The translations under genes were made by a program, and so were the position numbers. The notes beneath the pieces are model-generated. The model worked only from the letters and a program-made list of their open reading frames with translations, was not told where the DNA came from and did not search any database. DNA of 64,000 nucleotides from G965202665 sp965243835. GTDB taxonomy: Bacteria > Actinomycetota > Acidimicrobiia > Spongiisociales > Spongiisociaceae. The stretch lies in contig OZ251578.1 in NCBI GenBank assembly GCA_965243835.1, positions 868,001 through 932,000 of the forward strand. The letters run 5' to 3'. Shown here in pieces: positions 17,554 through 26,927 of the stretch (its first letter is position 1; each line of letters starts with the position of its first letter).

Positions 17554-17554
<1 letters not shown>
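16637..17554 (+). CDS. ABC importer permease, DppB type
   Basis: A 305-residue permease with six membrane segments. The first (TLYTAVVLILSSVAVFYAIR) precedes the family segments LGLNDPIYEQYFNYIGRVLSGDLGTS (read in parts), and the EAA-type loop FVRTLRAGGLAEGSVIGRHV is present. It ends with the conserved DVGYTVVNPRLR. Usually DppB precedes DppC; here the order is reversed. It overlaps both neighbours (ATGA upstream, TGATG downstream), so the operon is tightly coupled. Confidence 0.93.
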
Positions 17555-18578
<1,024 letters not shown>

Positions 18579-18582
<4 letters not shown>

Positions 18583-19313
18583 GCGGCCGCCCGGCCGGGG
18601 AGGCGACCGCCGGCGGGGGGCCGACGGCGGTGGCGGTGCGCACCGCGCACGGCCTGACTTTGCGGGGCCACGAATGGCCGGTGGACGGCCCGGCGGTGGT
18701 TTTCGTGCACGACTTGGGCGACGACTTGGACGCCTGGGGTCCGGTCACCGCCCGCATGGCGGCCGCCGGTTTCCGGGTGATCAGCATGGAACTGCGCGGG
18801 CACGGCCTGTCCGGCGGCGAACCCGACCCGGAGTTGTTGCTGGACGACCTTACGGAACTGTTGGCGGAGATCACCGGCTCCTTCGGCCCGGTGGGGATCG
18901 TCTCCTACGGGAGGGCGGCCTGCCGGCTCCTGTATTTGAACGAGGGGGCGGGGGTTCCGGTGCAGGCCCTGATATCCCCCTTCGCCGACGGGGAGCCCGA
19001 TTGGCGGGGAACCCGGTCGGCGGTGCGGATTTTCCTGGACGGCTCCCAAGACGAGGATCGCCGCCCGTTCCTGGACCGGATTTACCCGAAGGTTCTGGGT
19101 GTTAAACTGCGGGTGTCGGGGGCGGCGGCGGAGGCCGGCCCGCAACTGCTGGAGGTTCGCCCGCAACTGTTGGAACACTTGATTATGTTTATGCGCAGGC
19201 AATTGACCCCCCGCCATCTGGCCTGGATCGCCCAACGCGCCGAGTTGCGGGCGGCGGCCCCCGCGGAGGCGGTCCCGGAGGACGAACAAGCCGTACACGG
19301 CGGAAAGGAATAA
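18579..19313 (+). CDS. Alpha/beta-hydrolase-fold protein with degenerate nucleophile elbow
   Basis: A 244-residue protein whose N-terminal half follows the alpha/beta hydrolase pattern: AVVFVHDLGDDLDAWGPV (oxyanion strand with HD-L-G) and ISMELRGHGLSGG. Where the family has Gly-x-Ser-x-Gly, this protein reads IVSYGRAACRLL, so the nucleophilic serine position seems to be occupied by Gly. No clear catalytic His is seen near the end. It overlaps the ATPase stop (ATGA) and precedes the amidohydrolase by 2 bp, so it belongs to the importer operon. It may be non-catalytic or use another residue. Confidence 0.65.
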
Positions 19314-19315
19314 AG

Positions 19316-20188
19316 ATGCCGGTCGTAGACGCCCATTTGCACCTGTTCCGGGAGCAGAGCGAAGCCTATCCCCGGGACGTGATCGAGGGAATGACCCCCC
19401 CGGAGCGGGACGAGACCGCCGAGGAGTTCATGTTCTCCATGAAACGGGCCGGGGTGGACCGGGCGATCGTCGTCCCCCTTTCCACCCACGACCATTACCT
19501 GGCGGAAATCTTGCGCAAATTTCCCGGCAAGTTCGCCGGGGTGGGGGTGTACGACCCCGACGCTCCGGACGGGCCGGGGCAGGTGGCCCGCCGGGCGGAG
19601 GAGGTCGGCCTACAGGGTTTGCGTTTCTACGGGTTCGGGGCCGATCCGCAACAACCGCCCGACAAGATGGAGGTTTTCCCCGTGTTGCGGGCCATGTGGG
19701 ACAGGAGGATGGTGGTATGGTTCTACGGGTCTCCCGACCAGGTGCGCCTGCTGGACGGGGTGATGGAGTACCTGCCCGGCCTGAAAGTGGTTCTCAACCA
19801 TCTGGGGTTTTGCCCCGACATTTGGATGGAGATCGCCATGGACGACTATATGCGCCCCCGGTTCGACATCCCCCTGCCCCCCGATTCCCTGGAGTTGATC
19901 GAGGAGATGGCGGCCAAACATTCCATTGACCTGTACGTGCATTTGTCCGGCCAGTACGCGTTTTCCGGGACCGACTACCCGTACCCCGATATGCAGGAGG
20001 TGGTGGACCGGGTGTATGCGGCCTTCGGGGCGGAGCGGATGATGATGGCCTCCGACTGGCCGTGGATCAAACGCAACCCAGGATACGAGGAGACCATAGC
20101 CCTGGTGGACCATTGCCTCCCCGACATTACCCCGACCGAACGCGACGCCATCCGCGGCGGAACCGCCTCCACACTGTTCACCTTTTAA
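19316..20188 (+). CDS. Amidohydrolase 2-family metal-dependent hydrolase/decarboxylase
   Basis: A 290-residue TIM-barrel protein of the amidohydrolase-2 (ACMSD-like) group. It begins VVDAHLHLF (HxH metal ligands) and shows KVVLNHLGF (metal-ligand His), YVHLSGQYAFS and MMASDWPWI with the C-terminal aspartate ligand. It is the last gene of the importer operon, 2 bp after the hydrolase-like gene, so it probably processes the imported compound (hydrolysis or decarboxylation). The reaction cannot be fixed from sequence. Confidence 0.88.
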   Translation: MPVVDAHLHLFREQSEAYPRDVIEGMTPPERDETAEEFMFSMKRAGVDRAIVVPLSTHDHYLAEILRKFPGKFAGVGVYDPDAPDGPGQVARRAEEVGLQGLRFYGFGADPQQPPDKMEVFPVLRAMWDRRMVVWFYGSPDQVRLLDGVMEYLPGLKVVLNHLGFCPDIWMEIAMDDYMRPRFDIPLPPDSLELIEEMAAKHSIDLYVHLSGQYAFSGTDYPYPDMQEVVDRVYAAFGAERMMMASDWPWIKRNPGYEETIALVDHCLPDITPTERDAIRGGTASTLFTF

Positions 20189-20687
20189 AGGCAGTTACCG
20201 TTAGGTTATGCTATAAAGCAAACCTATACCCGCCGCAATTCCCGCCCTCAGCCGGAGGGCGCCAACTAAATCCCGGGGCCTATTACCATCGGCCGCCTAT
20301 GCTGTCCCCCTTCGCCCGCCACGACTGTGAATGGGTAACCCGCGACGAGCAGGAGTTGCCGTTCGGCTGGGAAGCGGTATGCCTGCTGGGCTCCGTCCAA
20401 GAAAAAAACGCCGGTTCAAGCTAGAAGTGATCATTGGCGTGTTAAGGTCCAACGAACCCCGCTTTTTTGAAGCGGAGGGCAGGGGCGACTGGCCTACTGT
20501 TCTTACTTATCACGCATATGGCCCCACATCGGAAAATCTAATTCACGTCAAGTTTGGAGAACACCAGGTTTTTTCCAGTGGGCAAAATCATGCACGCCTG
20601 TCGAGGTCTGTGCGAGGCGGCTTATCCTCCAGCGGGGTTTGAGGGTGCTAGTATCCGGCATAGGTCGCGGTAACAGGAGGTAGACCT
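20189..20687 (+). other. 500-bp region without a confident gene
   Basis: The first part holds a short GC hairpin (GCCCTC at 20244-20249 and GAGGGC at 20255-20260) about 55 bp after the amidohydrolase stop; no T-run follows, so a terminator is doubtful. An ATG at 20299 opens a 41-codon frame to 20424, and another frame to 20642 contains a plausible but unmatched stretch (FKLEVIIGVLRSNEPRFFEA). The base composition drops towards AT in 20400-20600. I see nothing that supports a complete gene; it may be the remnant of one. Confidence 0.4.
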
Positions 20688-21176
20688 GTGTCTGAGAACT
20701 ACGACCCTTTGGATTATGACAGTTTCGGTAATCGTCTGCCCGAGAGGGTGAGGCGGTGGCGGGCTGATCCGGACTTTTGGTTTAACGATCAGGAAGACAA
20801 CCGTTGGTGGGAGCGACACGATGAGGAGCTGATGGCCGGATTGCACCGGGGAGAGGCGTGGGAGGCGGCTCGTCGCATGGAGGAGGCCGGTCGGACCACG
20901 GTGACCATCAACGGTCGGGAGTACCCGGCGGGTACTGTTGCCGATTTGGAGCGGATGCAAGCCCAGGCTTTGGAGAATGTCCGGATGGGTCGGGTGATTG
21001 GTCCGGGTGATGAGGTGTGGGCGGTGATTCGCCAGGCGGAGTTCACTGGCCAGAAGACAGTAACCATCGACGGTCGGGAGTATCCATCGGCGACGCGTGA
21101 AGATATTGAGCGGTTGTGTGCCATGGCCCGCGAACAGGAACAATCCGCTCACGACGCTTCTCGGTTATCCGGTTGA
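20688..21176 (+). CDS. Hypothetical protein with WFND-EDNR motif and duplicated TVTI-GREYP module
   Basis: A 162-residue acidic protein starting with GTG at 20688 behind AGGAGG. After a short N-terminus it has DPDFWFNDQEDNRWW, then two copies of one module: RTTVTINGREYPAGTVADLE around residues 65-85 and KTVTIDGREYPSATREDIER around 120-140, each followed by a helix. No known family is recognised. Two further, damaged copies follow directly, and the WF-D-EDN motif recurs at 26928-27218. The role is unknown; the neighbourhood of an HNH remnant hints at a mobile or defence setting. Confidence 0.65.
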   Translation: MSENYDPLDYDSFGNRLPERVRRWRADPDFWFNDQEDNRWWERHDEELMAGLHRGEAWEAARRMEEAGRTTVTINGREYPAGTVADLERMQAQALENVRMGRVIGPGDEVWAVIRQAEFTGQKTVTIDGREYPSATREDIERLCAMAREQEQSAHDASRLSG

Positions 21177-21188
21177 GAGGCCGAACCT

Positions 21189-21590
21189 GTGTTCGGGGAC
21201 CACGACCTGTTGGATAATGACCGGTTTCGGGGATCGTCTGTCCGGGAGGGTGAGGGGGCGGTGAGGCCTGCCAAGCTGGATCCCTCGCGGTTTGATATTT
21301 TTGGTAATCCGTTGTCGGAGGAGGAGTTGCGCGTGCGGTCCGACCCGGATCACTGGTTCAACGACTTGGAGGATAACCGGCGGTTGGTGGAGGAGGATAT
21401 GGAGATGATGGCCGGTCTGCGCAGCGGGGAGGTGTGGGAGTCGGCTCGTCGCATGGAGGAGGCCGGTCAGACGACGGTGACCATTAACGGTCGGGAGTAT
21501 CCGGCGGGAACGGTTGCCGACTTGGAGCGGACTTTTGGTTTAACAATCAAGAGGATAACCGGCGGTGGGTGGAGGAGGATATGGAGATGA
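21189..21590 (+). pseudogene. Second WFND-EDNR paralogue, truncated by a recombination/frameshift
   Basis: GTG at 21189 opens a copy of the upstream gene: DPDHWFNDLEDNRRLVEED, then the first TVTINGREYPAGTVADLER module. Right after this Leu-Glu-Arg (about 21525) the sequence jumps to DNA that matches the start of another copy (encoding FWFN-QEDNRR in a different frame) and reads out of frame to a stop at 21590. The second module is missing. The simplest explanation is a deletion between two tandem copies. The product may still be made, with an unrelated 15-residue tail. Confidence 0.6.
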
Positions 21591-21925
21591 TGGCCGGTCT
21601 GCGCAACGAGGAGATGTGGGAGGCGGCTCGTCGGATGGAGGAGGCCGGTCAGACGACGGTGATCATCAAGGGTCGAGTGTTTCCGGCGGTGACGGTTGCC
21701 GATTTGGAGCGGATGCAAGCCCAGGCTTTGGAGAATGTCCGGACGGGTCGGGTGATTGGTCCGGGTGATGAGGTGTGGGCGGTGATTCGCCAGGCGGAGT
21801 TCACCGGTCAGGAGACGGTTATTATCGACGGTCGGGAGTATCCGTCGGCGACGCGTGAAGATATTGAACGGTTGTGCGTCATGGCTCGCGAACGGGAGCA
21901 AGCCGCTCACGACGCCGCCTGGTGA
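21569..21925 (+). CDS. Third WFND-EDNR paralogue, 5'-truncated
   Basis: 118 residues starting from GTG 21569 (or ATG 21581). It keeps the two modules (TVIIKGRVFPAVTVADLER and TVIIDGREYPSATREDIER) with the intervening VIGPGDEVWAVIRQAEFTG identical to the first copy, but the WFND motif is out of frame upstream (21530-21568). It is thus the 3' part of a chimera formed by recombination. It might be translated by coupling to the overlapping upstream frame. Its stop overlaps the GTG of the following HNH remnant. Confidence 0.5.
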   Translation: MEEDMEMMAGLRNEEMWEAARRMEEAGQTTVIIKGRVFPAVTVADLERMQAQALENVRTGRVIGPGDEVWAVIRQAEFTGQETVIIDGREYPSATREDIERLCVMAREREQAAHDAAW

Positions 21926-22228
21926 GAGACATCGGCCTCACCTCCACCGTCCACCGCACCGACCAACCCCGGCGCACCGACCTCGGCAAACCACCCCACT
22001 ACCGCACCCGCAAAAAAAGCCTGTTTGGGGAGCAAGAAGGATACTGCGCGGGATGCGGCTACGACTTCGGATACGACGAGCTGGAGTTGGGACCGCATTG
22101 TCGCTCAGGGTGTGGGCGGCGCCGACCACAAAGACAACCTGCTGTTGCTATGTCGGAGGTGTAATGGGCGGAAGGGGGAGGGGGAGATGTCGGAGTTGAT
22201 AGAGGACCGCATCGGGCAGTACCGATGA
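21922..22228 (+). pseudogene. HNH endonuclease, frameshifted
   Basis: Reading from GTG 21922 gives a protein with a CxxC knuckle (EGYCAGCGYDFGYDELEL), which then runs into a stop at 22164. The next frame resumes at the same point with DRIVAQGVGGADHKDNLLLL and CRRCNGRKGEGE, the rest of an HNH domain (Asp-Arg, His/Asp, Asn and the second CxxC). Removing one G from the run at 22089-22091 restores a single frame of about 100 residues. It overlaps the upstream gene by GTGA. HNH proteins of this McrA-like type cut DNA in restriction or mobile-element contexts. Confidence 0.75.
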
Positions 22229-22379
22229 AACGGGTGCGTTCGTTTCGGCGGCGGCCGGATACATAGAACCACATCCAGCGGGGGGTGGTTGCGGGGCGCC
22301 AGCCCTCGCCTCCTATCCCGCTAGCGCGAGGTAAATATCCGAGATTTGACCATAGCCTCTTTCGGGTATTGGCTTGACA

Positions 22380-23552
22380 TTATTCGGTTGCCGAGGCTTC
22401 GGCTCCCCAGGCGCCGATGGCGGCGATCATTCGGGCTACGCCTTCGGCGAGCAGGTCGGGGGCCGAGGCCAGGGAAACCCGCACGTAATCCCCGGCCCGG
22501 GAGCCGAAAGTTTCCCCGGGCGCCACCGCCACCCCCTGTTCCGTCACCAGCCGCCGGGCGAACCGGTCGCCGGTCAGCCCGCTGCCGGAAACATTCACCA
22601 TCTGGTAGAAAGCCCCCGCCGGACGCACATAGGGCACTCCCGCCTCGTCCAGCAGGTTCATCACCGTATCCCGCCGCTCCCGATAGGCGGCGCGCATTTC
22701 CGCCACCACTTCCTGCGGCCCGGTGACGGCGGCGATGGCCGCCCACTGGGCGGGGGCGTTGATGCAGGAGGTGATCGGTTCCTGCACCTTGACGATGCTT
22801 TCCGTCACCTCCGGCGGGGAAACCAGATAACCGACCCGCCACCCGGTCATCGCATAGGTTTTGGAGAAGCTGAAAAAACTGATCACCCGCCCGTCCGGGT
22901 CCAGGGGGGCGGCCGAGGGCGGGGGATTCTCATACCAGATTTCGTCGTACACTTCGTCAGACAGCACCCACAGGTCGTGCGCCCGGGCCAACTCCAGTAT
23001 TTCCCGCAGGGCCCGGCCGGGGATGGCGGCCCCGGTGGGGTTGCCGGGGGAGTTGAGCAGGATGGCCCGGGTGCGGTCGGTGATGAGCGGTTCCATCAGT
23101 TCCGCCTGCGGTATGAAATCGTTCTCCGCCGCCAGCGGATAGGGGACTTCCGCCACCCCGGACAGGTTGGTCATCAGCCGGTAGTTGGGCCAGGCCGGGT
23201 CGCTGATCAGGATTTCCTCCCCCGGGTCCACCAGCGACACGATCGCCCCGTACACCCCGGCCACCGCCCCGGGAGTGACCACGATGTCATCGGGGGAGGC
23301 TTCAATTCCGTTGCGCCGCCGCACCTTGTCGGCCAGGGCTTCCCGCAGTTCGGGTATGCCCGCGTTGGGGGTGTATTTGGTGAAACCCTCCTCCCCGGCC
23401 CGCCGGGCCGCCTCCACCGCATGGGCGGGGGTGTCGAAATCGGGTTCACCCACCTCCAAGTGGATGACCTCCCCCGACTGCCAGGCCAACTCCATAATGT
23501 CCCGGATGCCCGACCGCCCCAGGGAGTCCACCACGCGGGAGGTTGACCGCAT
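22380..23552 (-). CDS. PLP-dependent aminotransferase, class I/II (second copy)
   Basis: A 390-residue fold-type I aminotransferase resembling the one at 9678-10850. It has IHLEVGEPDFDTPAHAVEAA, LNSPGNPTGAAIP, VLSDEVYDEIWYE, the PLP lysine in FSFSKTYAMTGWRVGYL and a carboxylate-binding GDYVRVSLAS. It starts 9 bp after the stop of the DppF-type ATPase on the same strand, so the two are co-transcribed. The link to a peptide-type importer suggests it acts on an imported amino compound. Confidence 0.92.
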   Translation of the reverse strand: MRSTSRVVDSLGRSGIRDIMELAWQSGEVIHLEVGEPDFDTPAHAVEAARRAGEEGFTKYTPNAGIPELREALADKVRRRNGIEASPDDIVVTPGAVAGVYGAIVSLVDPGEEILISDPAWPNYRLMTNLSGVAEVPYPLAAENDFIPQAELMEPLITDRTRAILLNSPGNPTGAAIPGRALREILELARAHDLWVLSDEVYDEIWYENPPPSAAPLDPDGRVISFFSFSKTYAMTGWRVGYLVSPPEVTESIVKVQEPITSCINAPAQWAAIAAVTGPQEVVAEMRAAYRERRDTVMNLLDEAGVPYVRPAGAFYQMVNVSGSGLTGDRFARRLVTEQGVAVAPGETFGSRAGDYVRVSLASAPDLLAEGVARMIAAIGAWGAEASATE

Positions 23553-23561
23553 CTTCCCGAC

Positions 23562-24689
23562 CTAAATGATGTTTTTGATTTCGGGGAAGTGGCAGGCCGC
23601 CAGATGGTCGGGGGACATTTCCCGCAGGGGCGGCTCCTCCGTCCGGCAGATTTCCCGGTCTTTCCCGATCGGGCACCGGGTGTGGAACCGGCAACCGGAG
23701 GGCGGGTTGAGCGGGCTGGGCACATCCCCTTCCAGCAGGATGCGGGACCGTTGCCGCTGATGCACCGGGTCGGGCACCGGCACCGCCGACAGCAGGGCGT
23801 GCGTGTAGGGGTGCATTGGTTCGGTGAACAGCAGGTCGGTGGGGGCCGATTCCACGATTTTGCCCAGGTACATCACCGCCGTGTGGTCGCAAATATGCCG
23901 CACCACCGCCAGGTCGTGGGCGATGAACAGGTAGGTGAGGCCCAGCCGTTCCTGGATTTCGTGGAACAGGTTGAGCACCTGCGCCTGGATGGAAACGTCC
24001 AAGGCCGACACCGGTTCGTCCAGGATCAGGAAGCCGGGGCGCAGGGCCAGGGCCCGGGCCACCCCGATCCGTTGCCGCTGGCCGCCGGAGAATTCGTGCG
24101 GGTAGCGGTTAGCGGCGTTGGCGCTCATCCCCACCAGTTGCAACAGTTCCCCCACCGCCTCCAACCGGGCGGAGCGGGTCAGGTCCAGATGGACCTCCAT
24201 CAGCTCGGCGATGGCCGCCCCCACCGTCATCCGGGGGTTGAGGGAGGCGAACGGGTCTTGGAACACGATCTGCATATGACGGCGCAACTCCCGCAACCGG
24301 CGCCGGTCGGCGGCGATGACGTCGATGGTTTCCACGCCTCCGGCCCCCGGCGCCCCCGCCTCGCCCGTCTCGGCGTCCGTTTCCCCGCTCCCGTCTCCGT
24401 CCGGCGCATGCTCTCCGTTCAGACGGCGTTGCAACACCACCTCCCCGGAGGTGGGTTCCACTAGGCGCAACACGGAGCGGGCGGTGGTGGATTTGCCGCA
24501 TCCCGATTCCCCGACCAAACCCAGGGTGCGTCCGAACGGAATGTCGAACGACACCCCGGCCACGGCCGACACCTCCCCCTGGTTGCGGCTGAAAATCCCC
24601 CCGCTGAGGGTAAAGGTCTTGACCAGGTCGCGCACCGACAGGGCCGTGTCCCGGCTGATAGCCGTCGGCGGGGGGGCGGGGTCGGTCAA
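23562..24689 (-). CDS. ABC importer ATPase, DppF/OppF type
   Basis: A 375-residue nucleotide-binding subunit: Walker A GESGCGKS, Q-loop VFQDPFASLNPR, signature FSGGQRQR, Walker B FLILDEPVSALD, THDL-type AHDLAVV and the OppF C-terminal extension (CRFHTRCPIGKDREIC). Between Walker A and the Q-loop is an unusual acidic, Gly-rich insertion of about 45 residues (around GDGSGETDAETGEAGAPG). The start is a TTG at 24689 with GAGGAG 6 bp upstream. It is probably the missing partner of the importer at 13836-18582, now about 5 kb away and on the other strand. Confidence 0.9.
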   Translation of the reverse strand: MTDPAPPPTAISRDTALSVRDLVKTFTLSGGIFSRNQGEVSAVAGVSFDIPFGRTLGLVGESGCGKSTTARSVLRLVEPTSGEVVLQRRLNGEHAPDGDGSGETDAETGEAGAPGAGGVETIDVIAADRRRLRELRRHMQIVFQDPFASLNPRMTVGAAIAELMEVHLDLTRSARLEAVGELLQLVGMSANAANRYPHEFSGGQRQRIGVARALALRPGFLILDEPVSALDVSIQAQVLNLFHEIQERLGLTYLFIAHDLAVVRHICDHTAVMYLGKIVESAPTDLLFTEPMHPYTHALLSAVPVPDPVHQRQRSRILLEGDVPSPLNPPSGCRFHTRCPIGKDREICRTEEPPLREMSPDHLAACHFPEIKNII

Positions 24690-24861
24690 GCGGTCTCCTC
24701 GTCGGGGGCGGGGTCGGGTTCATTCTACATTCCCCGGCGGACGGTTTTCGGGTTTCCCCGCCGGGGGCTTGCGGAGATGATACTATAGGAGTCAGCGGCC
24801 CGCCGGGCCGATGAACCGCATCCCGGGAATCGTTCCGGGTCGAGCAAGGAAGGAGCGGCGA

Positions 24862-25404
24862 ATGCCGGATGAGGATTTTCGGGGGAAATTGGGGGGTTTG
24901 GACTCCCATGAGTTGGAGCTTTTCCTGGATGAGGACTGGTTGGCCCGGCTGGCCTGCCTGACCCCGGACGGGGCCCCCTACGTGGTGCCGCTGTGGTACC
25001 AGTGGCTGGACGAGGCCCTGTGGTTCGTAGGCCGGCAACGGGCGGTATGGTGCGAATACATCCAAAACGACCCGCGGGTGTCGGTGGTGATCGACGCCCC
25101 CCACACCCCCCCCGACTACGAGGGGCGGCAGATGCAGATCCCCAAAGTGATGTTCCAGGGGGAGGGCGTGATCGCGGAGGAACCGAACATCGGCGGCCAG
25201 TGGGTGGAAATCGCCAAGGAAATGTCCTACCGGTATCTGGGCCCGAACGGTCCCGAATATCTGACCGGCACCATTCATCAGCCCCGCTGGTTGATCAAGG
25301 TCGTTCCCACCAAGATAGACACCTGGCAGGGAGTGGGCTGGGCCCGGCGCTACTGGGTGGAGGGCACCGGCGGCCCCTCCTACGAGGAGGCGCACGGCGG
25401 CTGA
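24862..25404 (+). CDS. Pyridoxamine 5'-phosphate oxidase-like protein (second copy)
   Basis: A 180-residue split-barrel protein, paralogue of 10860-11420. It has LARLACLTPDGAPYVVPLWY, QWLDEALWFVGR, NDPRVSVVIDAP, the shared YRYLGPNGPEYL and the terminal KIDTWQGVGWARRYW. The ATG at 24862 is preceded by AAGGAGCGG. It is divergent from the DppF/aminotransferase pair, giving the second PPOX-aminotransferase pairing in the window. Flavin or F420 binding is expected from the fold; the reaction is unknown. Confidence 0.82.
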   Translation: MPDEDFRGKLGGLDSHELELFLDEDWLARLACLTPDGAPYVVPLWYQWLDEALWFVGRQRAVWCEYIQNDPRVSVVIDAPHTPPDYEGRQMQIPKVMFQGEGVIAEEPNIGGQWVEIAKEMSYRYLGPNGPEYLTGTIHQPRWLIKVVPTKIDTWQGVGWARRYWVEGTGGPSYEEAHGG

Positions 25405-25521
25405 GTGGCCGGTCGGCGGAGGGTCGGCGGACGGCCCCCCGCCCCTCTGTTCCGGATAGCCCCGGAACGGGTTTAGCCTGTCTCCTGCGGCCGCGTGCGC
25501 GGCCGGGCAAGGAGGTTGACA

Positions 25522-26457
25522 ATGGCGGCCCGTCTGAGATCCTATCCGAAGGTTTACACCTTGGGCCATGTGGCCCTCGAGCAGATGATGAACGAGCCGG
25601 GACTGCCGGTGGAGATCACCGAGAAGGTGGACGGCTCCCAGTTCAGTTTCGGCCTGCTGGAAGGCCGGTTGGCTTTCCGCAGCAGCGGCCAGGAGATTTT
25701 CCCCGAATCGGCCGGCAAGTTGTTTCAACCGGCGGTGGCGCAGGCACTGTCGGTGCGGGAGCGGATGACCGAAGGCTGGTCCTACCGGGGGGAGGCCTTT
25801 TTCCGGCCCAAGCACAACACGTTGGCCTACGGGCGGGTTCCGCGCGGCCACATAATGCTGTTCGGGGTGGATCGGGGCTACCAGGACTGGGCGGACGCCG
25901 CCGGGCGGGCGGAGGCGGCCGAGGCGCTGCAGGTGGAGGCGGCCCCGGTGCTCTACGAAGGGCCGTTGCCGTCGCTGGAGGAGTTGCGGGGGATGCTGGA
26001 CCGGGAGTCGGTCCTGGGCGGGGTGAAGATAGAGGGGATCGTCATCAAGCAGGTTTCCACCGTTTTCTTCGACAAGGGCGGCAAGGCGTTGATGGCCAAA
26101 CTGGTATCGGAGGAGTTCGAGGAGACCCACCGCCGGGAGTGGCGCAAATCCAACCCGTCCCAGCGGGAGAGATTGGCGGAGCTGGCCGAGTCCTACCGCA
26201 CCGAGGCCCGCTGGCGCAAAGCGGCGCAGCGCCTGTCCGAGCGGGGGGAGTTGGCGGGGGAGCCGCGCGACATCGGCCCGCTGATCGTGGAGGTGCGCCG
26301 GGATTTCCTGGAGGAGGAGGCCGACAACGTAAAAGAGAAGTTGTGGCGGATGTTCAAAGACCAGATGCTCCGCAAAGTAACCGCCGGCCTCCCCGAATGG
26401 TACAAACGAGACCTGGCCGAGCGGCAACTCCCCCCCGCCCCGCAACCGGAGGAATGA
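25522..26457 (+). CDS. RNA ligase, T4 Rnl2-like
   Basis: A 311-residue nucleotidyltransferase-superfamily ligase. The adenylated lysine is Lys35 in ITEKVDGSQFSFG (motif I KxDGS). LAFRSSGQEIF follows, then YRGEAFFRPKHNTLAYGR with the motif IIIa region HIMLFGV, and motif IV as GVKIEGIVIKQ with Lys of motif V close by. Such ligases seal nicks or breaks in RNA, in some phages as tRNA repair. AAGGAGG lies upstream of the ATG. It overlaps the next small ORF by ATGA. There is no Pnkp or RtcB-type partner in the window, so the substrate is open. Confidence 0.85.
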   Translation: MAARLRSYPKVYTLGHVALEQMMNEPGLPVEITEKVDGSQFSFGLLEGRLAFRSSGQEIFPESAGKLFQPAVAQALSVRERMTEGWSYRGEAFFRPKHNTLAYGRVPRGHIMLFGVDRGYQDWADAAGRAEAAEALQVEAAPVLYEGPLPSLEELRGMLDRESVLGGVKIEGIVIKQVSTVFFDKGGKALMAKLVSEEFEETHRREWRKSNPSQRERLAELAESYRTEARWRKAAQRLSERGELAGEPRDIGPLIVEVRRDFLEEEADNVKEKLWRMFKDQMLRKVTAGLPEWYKRDLAERQLPPAPQPEE

Positions 26458-26864
26458 CAGGAGACAAGCGCAACAACCAAAGTAGGGCAATGTCAAATCG
26501 CGGTCGACCGCCGTTTTCCAGCCATGAGGGGGATCGGGAAAAATCCACCCCGGATTACCCGCTCCCCCGCGGGTGGGAAGAGATGCTGTGGTTACCGTCC
26601 TCAGACAGGCACAAAATACCCAGAAATACTATCCGGGCATCGCTGTTTGATCGTAGCGCATGGATTTGGAGAGCTGTAGGGAGAGGAGAACCGGATGTTG
26701 ACTCCTATAACCTGTTGTCTCGCTTAGTGCAGATTGCCGGGGAGAGCTATTGGGTGCATGTGGGGTTTGGAGAACGGCGTAGCCTCGCGGCGGGGAAAGT
26801 TTTTCATGCATGTACCGGCATTTGTGCCGCCGCCCGTCTTGGAATCAAGTTCTTCGGTGGGTGA
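26454..26864 (+). CDS. Hypothetical protein
   Basis: A 136-residue frame whose ATG overlaps the RNA-ligase stop (ATGA). A second in-frame ATG at 26490 is also possible. It contains LPRGWEEMLWLPSSDRHKIP and a C-terminal part with SYWVHVGFGERRSLAAGKV. Base composition falls from that of the ligase gene to a more balanced one. No family is recognised; coupling to the ligase gene is the only hint of a role. Confidence 0.5.
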   Translation: MTGDKRNNQSRAMSNRGRPPFSSHEGDREKSTPDYPLPRGWEEMLWLPSSDRHKIPRNTIRASLFDRSAWIWRAVGRGEPDVDSYNLLSRLVQIAGESYWVHVGFGERRSLAAGKVFHACTGICAAARLGIKFFGG

Positions 26865-26887
26865 TGTTTGGCGCGCAAGGACGAGAA

Positions 26888-26909
26888 TGACGGTATACTT
26901 ATACTGTCA
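26888..26909 (+). promoter_or_regulatory. 22-bp near-perfect palindrome, probable operator
   Basis: Arms TGACGGTATA (26888-26897) and TATACTGTCA (26900-26909) pair with one mismatch around a CT centre. The site ends 18 bp before the ATG at 26928, where a bound regulator would block transcription or initiation. The TATACT inside the right arm could itself be a -10 box. The downstream protein could be an autoregulator, but it shows no obvious DNA-binding motif. Confidence 0.5.
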
Positions 26910-26927
26910 GCAAGGTGGAAAGGAAGA

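Noticed and set aside
20244..20260. Rho-independent terminator after the importer operon
   Set aside because: The hairpin GCCCTC/GAGGGC is short and not followed by a T-run.
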